From positions 372,001 through 436,000 of the forward strand of contig NZ_CP097298.1 in NCBI RefSeq assembly GCF_023503965.1: a DNA stretch of 64,000 bases, in the 5' to 3' direction. The position numbers and the translations under genes were made by a program. The notes beneath the pieces were generated by a model. The model did no database searches. It was not told where the DNA came from and worked only from the letters and a program-made list of their open reading frames with translations. Below, one piece after another: positions 8,952 to 18,632 of the stretch (its first letter is position 1; each line of letters starts with the position of its first letter). Source of the stretch: Brevundimonas albigilva (lineage in GTDB: Bacteria; Pseudomonadota; Alphaproteobacteria; Caulobacterales; Caulobacteraceae).

Positions 8952-8992
8952 AAAAAGAGCGGGCGGACCGAAAGCAGGACATCGGTCCGCCC
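8952..8992 (-). terminator. Terminator-like hairpin in the adhP leader
   Basis: On the minus strand an 11-bp perfect stem (GGGCGGACCGA / TCGGTCCGCCC, loop 10) is followed by GCTCTTTTTCCC and then directly by the adhP ribosome-binding site. It looks like an intrinsic terminator, but there is no room for a promoter between it and the adhP start. It therefore either ends most aldB transcripts or acts as an attenuator. Confidence 0.75.
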
Positions 8993-8998
8993 AGGCAG

Positions 8999-9061
8999 GT
9001 GCTCTCTCGGGGAGGAAGCGGAGAGCACGGTGAGGATGGACGGCCGACGCGCGGCCGTCCT
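8999..9061 (-). other. Two further hairpins in the aldB-adhP intergenic leader
   Basis: Two inverted repeats lie upstream of the terminator-like hairpin: GTGCTCTC / GAGAGCAC (8999-9006 with 9021-9028) and GGACGGCCG / CGGCCGTCC (9039-9047 with 9053-9061, loop 5). With the third stem they fill nearly the whole 136-bp gap between aldB and adhP. Confidence 0.65.
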
Positions 9062-9070
9062 TGATCCAGG

Positions 9071-10588
9071 TCAGAAGAAGCCGAGCTTGTCGGGGCTGTA
9101 GCTGACCAGCAGGTTCTTGGTCTGCTGATAGTGGTCCAGCATCATCCGGTGGTTCTCGCGCCCGATGCCCGACTTCTTGTAGCCGCCGAACGCCGCGTGG
9201 GCCGGATACTGGTGATAGCAGTTGGTCCAGACGCGGCCCGCCTGGATGGCGCGGCCCGCGCGATAGGCGGTGTTCATGTCGCGCGACCACACCCCGGCGC
9301 CCAGGCCGTATTCGGTGTCGTTGGCGATGGCGATCGCCTCGTCCAGCGTCTTGAAGGTGGTCACGGCCAGCACCGGGCCGAAGATCTCCTCCTGGAAGAT
9401 GCGCATGTCGTTCGTGCCCTTGAACACGGTTGGCTTGACGTAATAGCCGCCCGCCAGGTCGTCCTTGAGCACCGCCTGGTCCCCGCCGGTCAGAACCTCG
9501 GCGCCCTCGTCCTTGCCCAGGTTCAGATAGCCCAGGATCTTCTTCAGCTGCTGGTCCGACGCCTGGGCGCCGACCTGGGTTTCCGGGTTCAGCGGGTCGC
9601 CCTGTTTGATGGCCTCGACACGCGCGATCGCCTTCTCGATGAAGGCGTCATAGATGTCCTCGTGGATCAAAGCCCGACTGGGGCAGGTGCAGACCTCGCC
9701 CTGGTTTAGGGCGAACATGGCGAAGCCCTCCAGCGCCTTGTCCAGGAAGGCGTCGTCGTGATCCATCACGTCCTTGAAGAAGATGTTGGGCGACTTGCCG
9801 CCCAGCTCAAGCGTCACCGGAATGATGTTCTTGGTGGCGTACTCCATGATCTTCTGTCCGACGGCGGTCGAGCCGGTGAAGGCGATCTTGGCGATGCGCG
9901 GATTGGTCGCCAGCGGCTCTCCGACCTCCGGTCCGGTGCCCGACACGATGTTCAGCACGCCCGCCGGCAGCAGGTCCTGGATCAGCTCGACCACCAGCAG
10001 GATCGACGCCGGCGTCTGTTCGGCCGGCTTCAGCACGATGCAATTGCCCGCCGCCAGGGCCGGGGCGATCTTCCAGGCGGCCATCAGGATCGGGAAGTTC
10101 CAGGGAATGATCTGGCCGACCACGCCCAGCGGTTCGTGGAAGTGATAGGCGACCGTGTCGTGGTCCAGTTCCGAGATGCCGCCTTCCTGCGCGCGGATGC
10201 AGCCGGCGAAATAGCGGAAGTGGTCTATGGCCAGGGGAATGTCGGCGGCCAGGGTCTCGCGCACCGGCTTGCCGTTGTCCCAGGTCTCGGCCTCGGCGAC
10301 GGCCTGCAGGTTCTGTTCGATCCGGTCGGCGATCCTGTTCAGGATGACGGCGCGTTCGGCCACGCTGGTCCGGCCCCAGGCGTCCTTGGCGGCATGGGCG
10401 GCGTCCAGGGCCTTTTCGACATCGGCCGCGTCCGATCGGGCGACCTCGCACAGGACGCGGCCGTTCACCGGGGAGGTGTTCTCGAAGTAGCGGCCGTTGA
10501 CCGGCGGGACCCACTGTCCGCCGATGAAGTTGTCATAGCGCGCCTTGAACTTGGGGGTCGCGGCGCGGACGAATTCGGGTTTGGTCAT
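9071..10588 (-). CDS. aldB: Aldehyde dehydrogenase (AldB/acetaldehyde type)
   Basis: A 505-residue NAD(P)+-dependent aldehyde dehydrogenase. IIPWNFP (about 160-166), FTGSTAVG (238-245), the general base Glu261 in LELGGKSPN and the nucleophile Cys300 in [11 protein letters not shown] are all present. The EVCTCPSR form is typical of AldB/ExaC acetaldehyde dehydrogenases. It would oxidise the aldehyde made by the adjacent AdhP. Start at 10588 with AGGAGG 6-7 bases upstream; extension to 10696 is ruled out. An AcoR-like regulator gene lies immediately upstream on the same strand, with a dyad between them. Confidence 0.95.
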   Translation of the reverse strand: MTKPEFVRAATPKFKARYDNFIGGQWVPPVNGRYFENTSPVNGRVLCEVARSDAADVEKALDAAHAAKDAWGRTSVAERAVILNRIADRIEQNLQAVAEAETWDNGKPVRETLAADIPLAIDHFRYFAGCIRAQEGGISELDHDTVAYHFHEPLGVVGQIIPWNFPILMAAWKIAPALAAGNCIVLKPAEQTPASILLVVELIQDLLPAGVLNIVSGTGPEVGEPLATNPRIAKIAFTGSTAVGQKIMEYATKNIIPVTLELGGKSPNIFFKDVMDHDDAFLDKALEGFAMFALNQGEVCTCPSRALIHEDIYDAFIEKAIARVEAIKQGDPLNPETQVGAQASDQQLKKILGYLNLGKDEGAEVLTGGDQAVLKDDLAGGYYVKPTVFKGTNDMRIFQEEIFGPVLAVTTFKTLDEAIAIANDTEYGLGAGVWSRDMNTAYRAGRAIQAGRVWTNCYHQYPAHAAFGGYKKSGIGRENHRMMLDHYQQTKNLLVSYSPDKLGFF

Positions 10589-10698
10589 CAAAGCCTCCTG
10601 ACGGTTCCTCGGGCGTCGCTGATCGACGTCGTTGGGACCGGAAGCTCCGCCCGCCGCGGCCTTTTCGCCAGACCGGCCGCTCATGGTGCGGCGCAAAC

Positions 10699-10718
10699 CT
10701 GTCTCAGCCTTGCGACAG
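10699..10718 (-). promoter_or_regulatory. Candidate operator dyad upstream of aldB
   Basis: CTGTCTCAGCCTTGCGACAG is an interrupted inverted repeat (TGTCTC-N6-GCGACA, one mismatch). It lies between the stop of the AcoR-like regulator (10725) and the aldB start (10588). A TGTC...GACA dyad is the kind of site expected for Fis-HTH activators of this family. No convincing -24/-12 element was seen. Binding is inference. Confidence 0.4.
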
Positions 10719-10724
10719 ATGGGC

Positions 10725-11702
10725 TTAGTGAGGCGCGCCGGCCAAGCCCAGGCGATGCAGCTTGCGATGCAGGGTCGCCCGGCTGACGCCCAGCGCCCGT
10801 GCCGCGGCCGAGACGTTGCCCCCGTTCCGCGCCAGGGCGCGCCGCACCGCCCCGCGCTCGGCTTCCAAGAGGTCCGCCTCGATGCCGCCGGCGCCGCCCA
10901 GCACCTCCGACGCCGCCAGTTGTCCGGCGATCCGTTCGTCCGTAATCGACAGCGCCAGCCGCGCCGCCCGCGTCGCGCCCACGACCAGATCGTGCCGGTC
11001 GACCGCCAGCAGGGCGGCGGTGTTGCGCTCGGCCGCGTCGCCGGCCAGCACGATGCGCGCCTCGGCGAAGGCCTGGCGGAAGGCCTGGGCCTCGATCGCC
11101 CGCGCGGCGTCGGCCACGGCGGCGGCGATCAGCCCCAGCATGGCCTCGGTCTGATCCGCCCGGCACGACGAGACGTCCAGCGCCCCCGCCAGCCGCCCCA
11201 GCGGATCGTGGATCGGATGGCTGGTGCAGCTCAGCCCCGTATTGCGGGCGTGGAAATGCTGGTCGCGGTGGATGGTCACGGGCCGCTTCTCGGCCAGGGC
11301 CGTGCCGATGCCGTTGGTCCCCTCGACAGCTTCCGACCAGACGGCGCCGGGCCACAGGCCCCAGCGGTGAAAGGTCTCGTCGTCGGTCGCCGCGCCGCGC
11401 CGCTCCACCGGCACGCCCTCGGCGTCGCACAGCAGGACGCAGCAGCCCGCGTCCCCGACCGCCAGGAACAACCGATCCAGCACGCCTTGGGCCGCGCGGG
11501 TCATCGGCTCCATCGCCTCACGCGCCGCGCGCAGCTGGGTTTCCGTCAGGGTGGCGACCTGGCCGCGGCTCTCGGGGTCCAGGCCGTACAGGGTCATGGA
11601 CCGTCGCCACGACGCCGCCAGCGCCGACCGCGCGGGCCCGGCCCCGTCGTCCAGCACCTGCTTGATCAGGTCGCGGTGATCGTTTCCCGTCCGCTCGCCC
11701 AT
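10725..11702 (-). CDS. AcoR-like GAF-Fis regulator lacking the AAA+ domain
   Basis: A 325-residue transcription factor. The N-terminal ~200 residues resemble the sensory part of AcoR-type activators, including the signature [20 protein letters not shown] and the [21 protein letters not shown] segment of the GAF domain. The C-terminus (about 283-321) is a Fis-type helix-turn-helix ([20 protein letters not shown]). The central AAA+ sigma-54 interaction module, with Walker A and GAFTGA, is absent and the length leaves no space for it. It probably regulates sigma-70 transcription by a different mechanism. Its position directly before aldB-adhP suggests it senses an alcohol or aldehyde. Confidence 0.85.
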   Translation of the reverse strand: MGERTGNDHRDLIKQVLDDGAGPARSALAASWRRSMTLYGLDPESRGQVATLTETQLRAAREAMEPMTRAAQGVLDRLFLAVGDAGCCVLLCDAEGVPVERRGAATDDETFHRWGLWPGAVWSEAVEGTNGIGTALAEKRPVTIHRDQHFHARNTGLSCTSHPIHDPLGRLAGALDVSSCRADQTEAMLGLIAAAVADAARAIEAQAFRQAFAEARIVLAGDAAERNTAALLAVDRHDLVVGATRAARLALSITDERIAGQLAASEVLGGAGGIEADLLEAERGAVRRALARNGGNVSAAARALGVSRATLHRKLHRLGLAGAPH

Positions 11703-11739
11703 GGTTCGCTCCCAAGGCGTTGTCGTTCGGGATCATCAA

Positions 11740-11760
11740 ACGCCCGCGCCGAGCGGGCGT
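11740..11760 (-). terminator. Hairpin between gatA and the AcoR-like gene
   Basis: An 8-bp stem, ACGCCCGC / GCGGGCGT, with a 5-base loop lies 14 bases downstream of the gatA stop on the minus strand, followed by only TTT. It is probably a weak terminator for gatCA. Confidence 0.45.
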
Positions 11761-11773
11761 CAATGCGACCTTC

Positions 11774-13255
11774 CTACCACCACGTCTCGGGCTTGGCCGC
11801 AAAGCCCGCCGCGTCTTCCAGCGCCTTGCCGACACGGAAGACCGTCGCCTCGTCCAGCGCCTTGCCGATGACCTGCAGGCCCAGCGGCAGGCCGCCGGAG
11901 TCCACGCCCGCCGGCACCGAAAGGCCCGGCAGGCCGGCCAGGTTGGCCGTCACCGTGAAGACGTCGTTCAGATACATGGTCACCGGATCGATCTGCTTGT
12001 CGCCCAGGGCGAAGGCCGCCGACGGCGTGGACGGCGTCAGGATGGCGTCCACCTGGCCCCAGACCTTGTCGAAGTCCTCGGCGATGCGGCGACGCACCTT
12101 CAGCGCACGGACGTAATAGGCGTCATAGAATCCGGCCGACGACAGCACATAGGCGCCGATGGTCAGGCGACGCTGCACCTCCTTGCCGAAGCCTTCCGCC
12201 CGGCTGGTCTCGTACAGGTCCGTCAGCGACTTGGCCTCGGCCGCGCGATGGCCGAAGCGCATGCCGTCGTAGCGCGCAAGGTTGGACGACGCCTCGGCCG
12301 GCGCCACGATGTAATAGGTCGGCAGGGCGTATTTGGTGTGCGGCAGGCTGATGTCGACGATCTCGCAGCCCGCGGCCTTCAGCCATTCGACGCCCTGGTC
12401 CCAAAGCGCCTGGATTTCGGCGGGCATGCCGTCCACGACGTATTCGCGCGGCACGCCGATGCGCAGGCCCTTCACGGACTGACCGACCGAGGCGGTCCAG
12501 TCCGGCGTCTCGACGTCCAGGCTGGTCGAATCCTTCGGATCGAACGAGCACATGGACTTCAGCAACAGGGCCGCGTCCTCGACCGTCTTGGTGATCGGCC
12601 CGGCCTGGTCCAGCGAACTGGCGAAGGCCACCATCCCGAACCGGCTGGCGCGGCCGTAGGTCGGCTTGATGCCCACCGTGCCGGTGAAGGCGGCTGGCTG
12701 GCGGATCGATCCGCCGGTGTCCGACGCCGTCGCGGCCAGGCACAGGTCCGCCGCCACCGCCGAGGCCGAGCCGCCCGACGATCCGCCTGGCGTCAGTTCG
12801 GCGTTCGACGCCTTGGACTTCCACGGATTCTTCACCGGCCCGAAGGCGCTGGTCTCGTTGGACGAGCCCATGGCGAACTCGTCCATGTTCAGCTTGCCCA
12901 GCATCACCGCCCCGTCGCGCCACAGATTGGCGGTGACGGTCGATTCATAGGGCGGAACGAAGCCGCGCAGCATGTTGGAGCCGGCCGTCGTCTGCACGCC
13001 GTCGGTGCAGAACAGGTCCTTGATCCCCAGCGGCGCGCCTTCCAGCGCCCCGCCCTGCCCCGCCGCCAGCCGGGCGTCGGACGCCTTGGCCATCTCCAGC
13101 GCCTTGTCCGCCGTCACCTCGACATAGGCGTTCAGCGTCGGGTTCGACGCCGCGATATTGGTCAGGAAGGCCTGGGTGATCTCGGCCGAGGTGAAGGCCT
13201 TGGCCTTCAGGCCGTCGACGGCGCCCTTCAGGGTCAGCTTGGTCAGGTCGCTCAT
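11774..13255 (-). CDS. gatA: Asp-tRNA(Asn)/Glu-tRNA(Gln) amidotransferase subunit A
   Basis: GatA, 493 residues, the amidase subunit that releases ammonia from glutamine for GatB. The amidase-signature region is intact: the lysine in [14 protein letters not shown], the glycine/serine loop [14 protein letters not shown] and the acyl-enzyme serine region [12 protein letters not shown]. Start at 13255, matching the family N-terminus [16 protein letters not shown]; the open frame upstream overlaps gatC and is not real. gatC ends two bases upstream, so the two are translationally close and co-transcribed. gatB lies separately at 5889. Confidence 0.97.
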   Translation of the reverse strand: MSDLTKLTLKGAVDGLKAKAFTSAEITQAFLTNIAASNPTLNAYVEVTADKALEMAKASDARLAAGQGGALEGAPLGIKDLFCTDGVQTTAGSNMLRGFVPPYESTVTANLWRDGAVMLGKLNMDEFAMGSSNETSAFGPVKNPWKSKASNAELTPGGSSGGSASAVAADLCLAATASDTGGSIRQPAAFTGTVGIKPTYGRASRFGMVAFASSLDQAGPITKTVEDAALLLKSMCSFDPKDSTSLDVETPDWTASVGQSVKGLRIGVPREYVVDGMPAEIQALWDQGVEWLKAAGCEIVDISLPHTKYALPTYYIVAPAEASSNLARYDGMRFGHRAAEAKSLTDLYETSRAEGFGKEVQRRLTIGAYVLSSAGFYDAYYVRALKVRRRIAEDFDKVWGQVDAILTPSTPSAAFALGDKQIDPVTMYLNDVFTVTANLAGLPGLSVPAGVDSGGLPLGLQVIGKALDEATVFRVGKALEDAAGFAAKPETWW

Positions 13256-13257
13256 GA

Positions 13258-13545
13258 CTATTCGACCACCTTGGGCACGACGAAGAAGCCGTCCGCCGAC
13301 TTGGGCGCGTTGGACAGGACGTCGGCGATCTTGCCGCCGTCGGTCACCACGTCGTCGCGCAGGCGCAGCGGCTGGGCGACGTTCGAGGTCATGGGCTCGA
13401 CGCCGTCGACATCGACCTCGTTCAGCTGCTCGATCCACTGCATGATGCCGTTCAGCTCCTGCGCCAGCGGCTCCAGCCGGTCCTCGGGGGTCTTGATCCG
13501 GGCGAGATGCGCCACCTTGCGCACCGTCGCGGCGTCGATGGCCAT
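13258..13545 (-). CDS. gatC: Asp-tRNA(Asn)/Glu-tRNA(Gln) amidotransferase subunit C
   Basis: GatC, 95 residues, the belt-like stabilising subunit of Gat[19 protein letters not shown] at the N-terminus, the [21 protein letters not shown] segment and the final FFVVPKVVE motif are diagnostic. Start at 13545, with GGAGGG upstream, rather than 13590. It is the first gene of the gatCA pair and divergent from ruvX; the ~100-bp gap between them holds two small dyads. Confidence 0.95.
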   Translation of the reverse strand: MAIDAATVRKVAHLARIKTPEDRLEPLAQELNGIMQWIEQLNEVDVDGVEPMTSNVAQPLRLRDDVVTDGGKIADVLSNAPKSADGFFVVPKVVE

Positions 13546-13602
13546 GCGGCCCTCCAAACACACGGTGGGAATTTGGGATTCCACACTCAAGTTGAATTCG
13601 AA

Positions 13603-13627
13603 GGGGTCGGATTAGCGTTCCGACCCC
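13603..13627. other. Dyad in the gatC-ruvX divergent region
   Basis: A perfect 8-bp inverted repeat (GGGGTCGG / CCGACCCC, spacer 9). A second, imperfect dyad (GTGGGAAT ... ATTCCAC, 13565-13584) lies just left of it. No T-run follows, so a terminator is unlikely. It may be an operator or a 5'-leader hairpin of ruvX. Confidence 0.35.
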
Positions 13628-13683
13628 GGTTTCACAAGGCGATGACTTTGACTTCCGGCGCTTTGGGGCCTACCGCCCGGCCC

Positions 13684-14163
13684 GTGCCCGTCCTCGACCT
13701 CCTCGACCTGCCCGCCGCCTGCCCGCCCGACACGCCGTGGATGGGGCTGGACCTGGGCGAGAAGACCATCGGCGTCGCCGTGTCGGACGCCACCCGCATG
13801 ATCGCCTCCCCGCTGGAGCTGATCCGCAAGTCCAAGTTCACGCTGGAGGCCGAACATCTGTTCAAGCTGATGGCGCACCGCAAGGTCTCGGCCCTGGTCG
13901 TCGGCCTGCCGATCAACATGGACGGAACCGAAGGTCCGCGCGCCCAATCGTGCCGCGCCTTCGCCCGCAATCTGGAACGGCTGCGCCCCGTCAACGTCGC
14001 CTTCTGGGACGAGCGGCTGTCGACCAGCGCGGTCGAACGCTTCCTGATCGACGAACTGGACCTGAACCGCAAGCGCCGCGCCGGCGTGGTCGACCGCACC
14101 GCCGCCGCCTGGATCCTGCAGGGCGCGCTGGACCGGGTTCGCGACCAGGCGACCTGGGTCTAG
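13684..14163 (+). CDS. ruvX: Putative pre-16S rRNA nuclease / RuvX (YqgF)
   Basis: A YqgF/RuvX-family RNase H-fold nuclease, implicated in 16S rRNA 5'-end maturation and Holliday-junction processing. The metal-binding start [17 protein letters not shown], the [17 protein letters not shown] strand-loop and [14 protein letters not shown] are diagnostic, and the late [10 protein letters not shown] segment supplies another acidic residue. Start is uncertain: GTG at 13684 gives 159 residues, near the family size, while ATG at 13642 gives 173; neither has a strong ribosome-binding site. Its stop shares one base with the GTG of the AEC transporter, so the two are translationally coupled. Confidence 0.9.
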   Translation: MPVLDLLDLPAACPPDTPWMGLDLGEKTIGVAVSDATRMIASPLELIRKSKFTLEAEHLFKLMAHRKVSALVVGLPINMDGTEGPRAQSCRAFARNLERLRPVNVAFWDERLSTSAVERFLIDELDLNRKRRAGVVDRTAAAWILQGALDRVRDQATWV

Positions 14164-15086
14164 TGGGCGGCCTGTTTCTCGGCATCGCGCCGGTCTTCGT
14201 GCTGATCGCCCTGGGCTATGGCCTGCGCAAGTCGGATTTCCTGCCCGACGCCGCCTGGCGGCCGATCGAGAAGCTGTCGATCAACATCCTCTATCCCGGC
14301 TTTCTGATCCCGGCGATCTGGCATGCCGACCTGGCGGGCGACAGCGCGGGCCCGGCCGGCGGCGCGGCGGTGGCGTCGGTGATCGTGGTCGCCGCCTTGG
14401 CGTTGGCGGCCAAGCCGCTGATCCGCCTGGACGGCCCGGCCTACACCAGCGTCTTCCAGGGCGTGATCCGCTGGAACAGCTTCGTCTTCCTGCCCGTGGT
14501 TCAGGCGGCGTTCGGGCCCCAGGGTCTGGCCGTCGCCGCCGTCATGATCGCCTGCATAATTCCCGTCACCAACATCGCCTGCGTCGCCGTGCTGGCGCGC
14601 TGGGGCGCCGATCAGCGGGGCGTCTCGCCCCTGGCCTTGCTCACGGCCATGCTGAAGAACCCGATCCTGATGGCCTGCCTGATCGGCCTGATGCTGAACT
14701 TCGCCGGCGCGCCGGACTTTCCGGTCCTGTCGCGCATTCTGGAGCTGATCGGCGGCGCGGCCCTGCCGCTGGGCCTGATCGTCGCGGGCGCGGGCCTCAG
14801 CTTCGCCGAGGTGGCGCGGCGCCGGATCACCGTCGGCGGGGTTTCGGTCGTCAAGCTGCTGGTCATGCCCTTCCTGATGTGGGGCGTCTGCCGGTTGCTG
14901 GGCGGCGACCAGCTGGCCCAGGCCCTGGCCATGCTGTGCGGCGCGACGCCTGGCGCCGCAGCATCCTACATGCTGGCGCGACAGATGGGCGGGGATGCGC
15001 CTCTGATGGCCGGGGTCATCGCCCTGACCACCGTCGGCGGGGCGATAACCATGCCGCTGTTCCTGGCGCTGTTCCATTTGGCGTGA
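14163..15086 (+). CDS. AEC family auxin-efflux-type transporter
   Basis: A 307-residue inner-membrane permease of the auxin efflux carrier family, with about ten hydrophobic segments. Recognisable features are the N-terminal [13 protein letters not shown], the mid-protein [14 protein letters not shown] motif and the C-terminal [14 protein letters not shown]. Family members export small organic acids such as malate or malonate; the substrate here is unknown. The GTG start at 14163 overlaps the ruvX TAG, and the open frame extending upstream to 13737 is a shadow of ruvX. pyrB follows 23 bases downstream. Confidence 0.85.
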   Translation: MGGLFLGIAPVFVLIALGYGLRKSDFLPDAAWRPIEKLSINILYPGFLIPAIWHADLAGDSAGPAGGAAVASVIVVAALALAAKPLIRLDGPAYTSVFQGVIRWNSFVFLPVVQAAFGPQGLAVAAVMIACIIPVTNIACVAVLARWGADQRGVSPLALLTAMLKNPILMACLIGLMLNFAGAPDFPVLSRILELIGGAALPLGLIVAGAGLSFAEVARRRITVGGVSVVKLLVMPFLMWGVCRLLGGDQLAQALAMLCGATPGAAASYMLARQMGGDAPLMAGVIALTTVGGAITMPLFLALFHLA

Positions 15087-15109
15087 AGGCCGCCTATAGC
15101 CGCGTCTCG

Positions 15110-16093
15110 ATGACCCAGCCGCCCACCGTCACCGAACAAACCATCCAGGAGCGGCTGATCCCGTTCCCCCGCGCCCATTTCCTGGCCGCCTCGGACCTGA
15201 ACCCCTACGTCGTTCCGCAGCTGCTGGACCTCGGCGACGCCTTCGTCGACTTCAATCGCCAGTCATCCAAGGCGCTGGACGTGCTGCACGGGCGCACGGT
15301 CGTGAACCTGTTCTTCGAGAACTCGACCCGCACCTCCTCCTCGTTCGAGATCGCGGCCAAGCGGCTGGGCGCCGATGTGGTGACCATGCCGGTCGCCTCC
15401 TCCTCGGTGAAGAAGGGCGAAACCCTGATCGACACGGCGGTCACCCTAAACGCCATGAAGCCAGACATCCTGGTTGTGCGTCACTCGGCCTCGGGCGCCG
15501 CCGAACTGCTCAGCCAGAAGGTCGGCTGCGCGGTGGTCAACGCCGGGGACGGCCGCCACGAACACCCGACCCAGGCCCTGCTGGACCTGCTGTCCATGCG
15601 CCGCGCCCTTGGCGACGTGACCAGCCTGACCATCGCCATCTGCGGCGACATCACCCACAGCCGCGTGGCCCGCTCCAACGTCGCCCTGCTGCAGATGATG
15701 GGCGCGCGGGTGCGCCTGATCGGCCCGCCGACCTTGGTGCCCGGCGACGCCGACCGCTGGGGCTGCGAGGTGTTTCACGACATGCGCGAGGGGCTCGCCG
15801 GCTGCGACGTGGTGATGATGCTGCGGTTGCAGTTGGAGCGGATGGCCGGCGCCCTGGTCCCCTCGACTCGCGAATACTTCCGCTTCTGGGGCCTGGACCG
15901 CGAGAAACTGGCCTGGGCCAATGAAGGGGCGAAGGTCATGCACCCCGGCCCGATGAACCGGGGCGTCGAGATCGATTCCGACGTCGCCGACGACCTGGAC
16001 GTCTCCCTGATCCAGGATCAGGTCGAGATGGGCGTCGCCGCCCGCATGGCGGTGCTGGCCTCCCTCTCCGCCCGCTGGGGAGACGCCGCATGA
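15110..16093 (+). CDS. pyrB: Aspartate carbamoyltransferase catalytic subunit
   Basis: PyrB, 327 residues, catalysing carbamoyl phosphate + aspartate to carbamoyl aspartate, the first committed step of pyrimidine synthesis. The carbamoyl-phosphate loop [13 protein letters not shown] (about 65-77), the lysine loop [17 protein letters not shown] and the C-terminal [12 protein letters not shown] are intact. Start at 15110. Its ATGA overlap with the dihydroorotase-like gene at 16090 indicates coupled translation, as in pyrBC' operons where the two products assemble together. Confidence 0.96.
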   Translation: MTQPPTVTEQTIQERLIPFPRAHFLAASDLNPYVVPQLLDLGDAFVDFNRQSSKALDVLHGRTVVNLFFENSTRTSSSFEIAAKRLGADVVTMPVASSSVKKGETLIDTAVTLNAMKPDILVVRHSASGAAELLSQKVGCAVVNAGDGRHEHPTQALLDLLSMRRALGDVTSLTIAICGDITHSRVARSNVALLQMMGARVRLIGPPTLVPGDADRWGCEVFHDMREGLAGCDVVMMLRLQLERMAGALVPSTREYFRFWGLDREKLAWANEGAKVMHPGPMNRGVEIDSDVADDLDVSLIQDQVEMGVAARMAVLASLSARWGDAA

Positions 16094-17379
16094 GCGACAC
16101 CATCACCGTCTTTTCGGATGCCCGCCTTCTGGACCCGGCCACAGGCAGGGACGGCCCCGCCACACTCATCGTCCAGCACGGCAAGATCATAGAGGTCGCA
16201 TTCGAGCGGCAGTTTCATACTGAGCTCGGCACCGACTTCGAGATCATCGACTGCGACGGCCACTGCCTCGCGCCCGGCCTGATCGACATTCGGGTCAAGA
16301 CCGGCGAACCGGGCGCCGAGCCCAAGGAGACGCTGAAGTCCGCCAGCCTGGCCGCCGCCGCCGGGGGCGTGACCACCATCGTCGTCCAGCCCGACACCGA
16401 CCCCGCCGTCGACGACCCGGCGATGATCGACTTCATCCAGCGTCGCGGCGCGGCCCTGAACCTGGTCAATGTCCGCGCGGCGGGCGCCGCGACCAAGGCG
16501 CTGGGCGGCGAGCGCATGGCCGAGATCGGCCTGATGGACGAGGCCGGCGCCCTCTATTTCACCGACGGCGACAAGGTCATCGTCAACAGCCGCACCCTGC
16601 AAAGGGTGATGAGCTACGCCGCGGCCTTCAACGCCCTGATCGCCTGCCGTCCGTCCGACCCCTGGCTGACGGAAGGCGCGGTCGCCGCCTCCGGCGAACT
16701 GGCCACCCGCCTGGGCCTGTCGGGCAGCCCGGCCATCGCCGAACGCATCGGGCTGGAGCGCGACCTGGCCCTGGTCGAACAGACCGGCGCCCGTTTCCTG
16801 GTCGATCAGATCTCGACCGAGGGCGCGCTGGAGACCCTGGCCCGCGCCCGCGCCAAGGGGCTGGAGGTCGCCGTCAGCGTCTCGATCAACCACCTGTGCT
16901 TCAACGAGGTGGACATCGGCGACTACCGCACCTTCTACCGACTGGACCCGCCGCTGCGATCCGAGGCGGATCGTCAGGCCTTGATCGAGGCCGTGCGCGA
17001 CGGCCTGATCGACGTCATCACCTCCGCCCACGCCCCCGCCCCGGCCGAGGACAAGCGCCGCCCGTTCAGCGAGGCCGCGCCCGGCGCCGTGGGCCTGGAG
17101 ACCCTGCTGCCCGCCGCCCTGACGCTGCACCACGAGGACGGTCTGGACCTGCTCGACGTCCTGCGCCCGCTGACCCACGGCCCGGCCGCCCTCCTGGGTC
17201 TCGACGCCGGCGTCCTGGCCGAAGGCGCGCCCGCCGACCTGATCCTGTTCGACCCCGGCGCACCCGTCATCGTCGACGCCGACGCCCTGCATTCCAAATC
17301 CAAGAACTCCCCCTTCGACGGCCGCCGGCTTCAGGGCAAGGTGGTCGGAACCTGGGTCGCGGGCCGCAAGGTTCACTGA
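16090..17379 (+). CDS. pyrC: Dihydroorotase-like protein, apparently non-catalytic (PyrC')
   Basis: A 429-residue amidohydrolase-fold protein aligned end to end with class I dihydroorotases, but missing the zinc site. The usual D-x-H-x-H after the first strand reads [13 protein letters not shown], the TDHAPH motif reads [11 protein letters not shown], and the usual histidine before STA/STK reads DQISTEGA. Such degenerate PyrC' proteins are known from Pseudomonas pyrBC', where they form a complex with PyrB and are needed for its assembly. Coupling to pyrB (ATGA) supports that role. A catalytic dihydroorotase would have to lie elsewhere in the genome. Confidence 0.88.
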   Translation: MSDTITVFSDARLLDPATGRDGPATLIVQHGKIIEVAFERQFHTELGTDFEIIDCDGHCLAPGLIDIRVKTGEPGAEPKETLKSASLAAAAGGVTTIVVQPDTDPAVDDPAMIDFIQRRGAALNLVNVRAAGAATKALGGERMAEIGLMDEAGALYFTDGDKVIVNSRTLQRVMSYAAAFNALIACRPSDPWLTEGAVAASGELATRLGLSGSPAIAERIGLERDLALVEQTGARFLVDQISTEGALETLARARAKGLEVAVSVSINHLCFNEVDIGDYRTFYRLDPPLRSEADRQALIEAVRDGLIDVITSAHAPAPAEDKRRPFSEAAPGAVGLETLLPAALTLHHEDGLDLLDVLRPLTHGPAALLGLDAGVLAEGAPADLILFDPGAPVIVDADALHSKSKNSPFDGRRLQGKVVGTWVAGRKVH

Positions 17380-17389
17380 GAACGGCGGC

Positions 17390-18589
17390 CTAAGCCGTCA
17401 GCGTCCGTTTCACAACCGCCTTGAACGGCCCGTTCGCCTGACCGGCCCTGAGCGCCAGGCCGCGCGCCAGCCGGGCGGGCGGCGTCTCTTCGGTGAACAG
17501 CCGCACCAGGGCGTTGGTCCCCTGATACAGGGGCCAGCTGGCCAGCCGGTGTTCGTGCTGATAGCGGGCCAGCAGCCGCTCAGACCCAATGTCGCCGCCG
17601 CGCGCAGACCGCACGACCTTGGCCAGGGTCTCCTGCCCCCGTAGGCCCAGGTTGAAGCCGTGGGCCGTCACCGGATGCATCCCCACGGCCGCATCGCCGA
17701 TCAGCGCGAACCCCGGGCCCGCGAACCGATGGCTCCAGGTCGTGGCCAGAGGATAGGCGTGACGCGTCCCGACCAGCGCCAGCCCGCTCAGCCGCCCCTT
17801 CAGCCGCCGCTCCATCTCGGCCGAGAAGGCCTCGGGCGACATCCCCATCAGGTCCGCCACGGCCGGCGTCGCCAGCGTCAGCACCACCGACGACACCCGC
17901 TGGTCCGGGTCGGCGACGGGCAGCAGGGCGACGGTCTGGCCGTGGTCGAACCATTCGGTCGCCACATGGCCGTGCGGCTGGTCGTGGCGTATCCGGCACA
18001 CCATCATCGACCGGCCCAGCCGGTTGATCCCGGCCCCCACGCCCAGCTGGTCGCGCGTGAAAGAAAAGCGCGAATCCGCCGCGACCACCAGCCTGGCGCG
18101 GATCGTCGTTCCGTCGTCCAGCGTCAGCCGGCCGCGCGGGGCGGCGGTCTGGACACGGCAGGCCGCCACCCGCCGCCCCGCCATCAGGGTCGCGCCCGCC
18201 TGGCCCTCGACGACTTCGAACAGGGCGCGCCGGATCAGGTGATTCGGGATCAGCACCCCCAGCCGGTCCGCGTTCCTCGCCCCGAACGTCAGGGCGAAGG
18301 CCGAGCCGCCGTCCAGCACCCGCGCCTGGCGCAGGTTGGAGATGTGATCCGCCGGAATCCGATCCCAGGCGCCCATCGTCTTCAACAGACGCATCGAATG
18401 ATGGGTCAGGGCGATCTCGCGCCCGTCGAAGGCGGGCTCGCGCAGCGCCGCCTCGTCCTGTCCCTCGATCAGGGCGACCGACAGCCCCGCCCCCGCCAGG
18501 CACCGCACGAAGGCCAGGCCGGCCGGCCCGGCGCCGACCACGGCGATGTCGAAGTCTGAAATCTGGCTCATGGCCCGCTTGTGCGCCAT
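17390..18589 (-). CDS. FAD-dependent monooxygenase, UbiH/COQ6 family
   Basis: An approximately 400-residue flavoprotein hydroxylase. The N-terminal FAD-binding IAVVGAGPAGLAFVRCLAGAG (shown here only in part as GAGPAGLAFVRCL), the ribose-binding motif GFALIGDAAVGMHPVTAHGFN and DGREIALTHHSMRLL are typical of the UbiH/UbiF/UbiM ubiquinone hydroxylases. Which ubiquinone ring position it modifies is unclear. Start is ATG 18589 or 18571 (MSQISDFD). The frame stays open into the upstream phosphodiesterase gene, so automated callers may fuse them; see the separate finding. Confidence 0.85.
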   Translation of the reverse strand: MAHKRAMSQISDFDIAVVGAGPAGLAFVRCLAGAGLSVALIEGQDEAALREPAFDGREIALTHHSMRLLKTMGAWDRIPADHISNLRQARVLDGGSAFALTFGARNADRLGVLIPNHLIRRALFEVVEGQAGATLMAGRRVAACRVQTAAPRGRLTLDDGTTIRARLVVAADSRFSFTRDQLGVGAGINRLGRSMMVCRIRHDQPHGHVATEWFDHGQTVALLPVADPDQRVSSVVLTLATPAVADLMGMSPEAFSAEMERRLKGRLSGLALVGTRHAYPLATTWSHRFAGPGFALIGDAAVGMHPVTAHGFNLGLRGQETLAKVVRSARGGDIGSERLLARYQHEHRLASWPLYQGTNALVRLFTEETPPARLARGLALRAGQANGPFKAVVKRTLTA

Positions 18590-18632
18590 CCGATCATCGC
18601 CGGCCTTGATCGAGCGCAAGTCGGCGCGGCGG

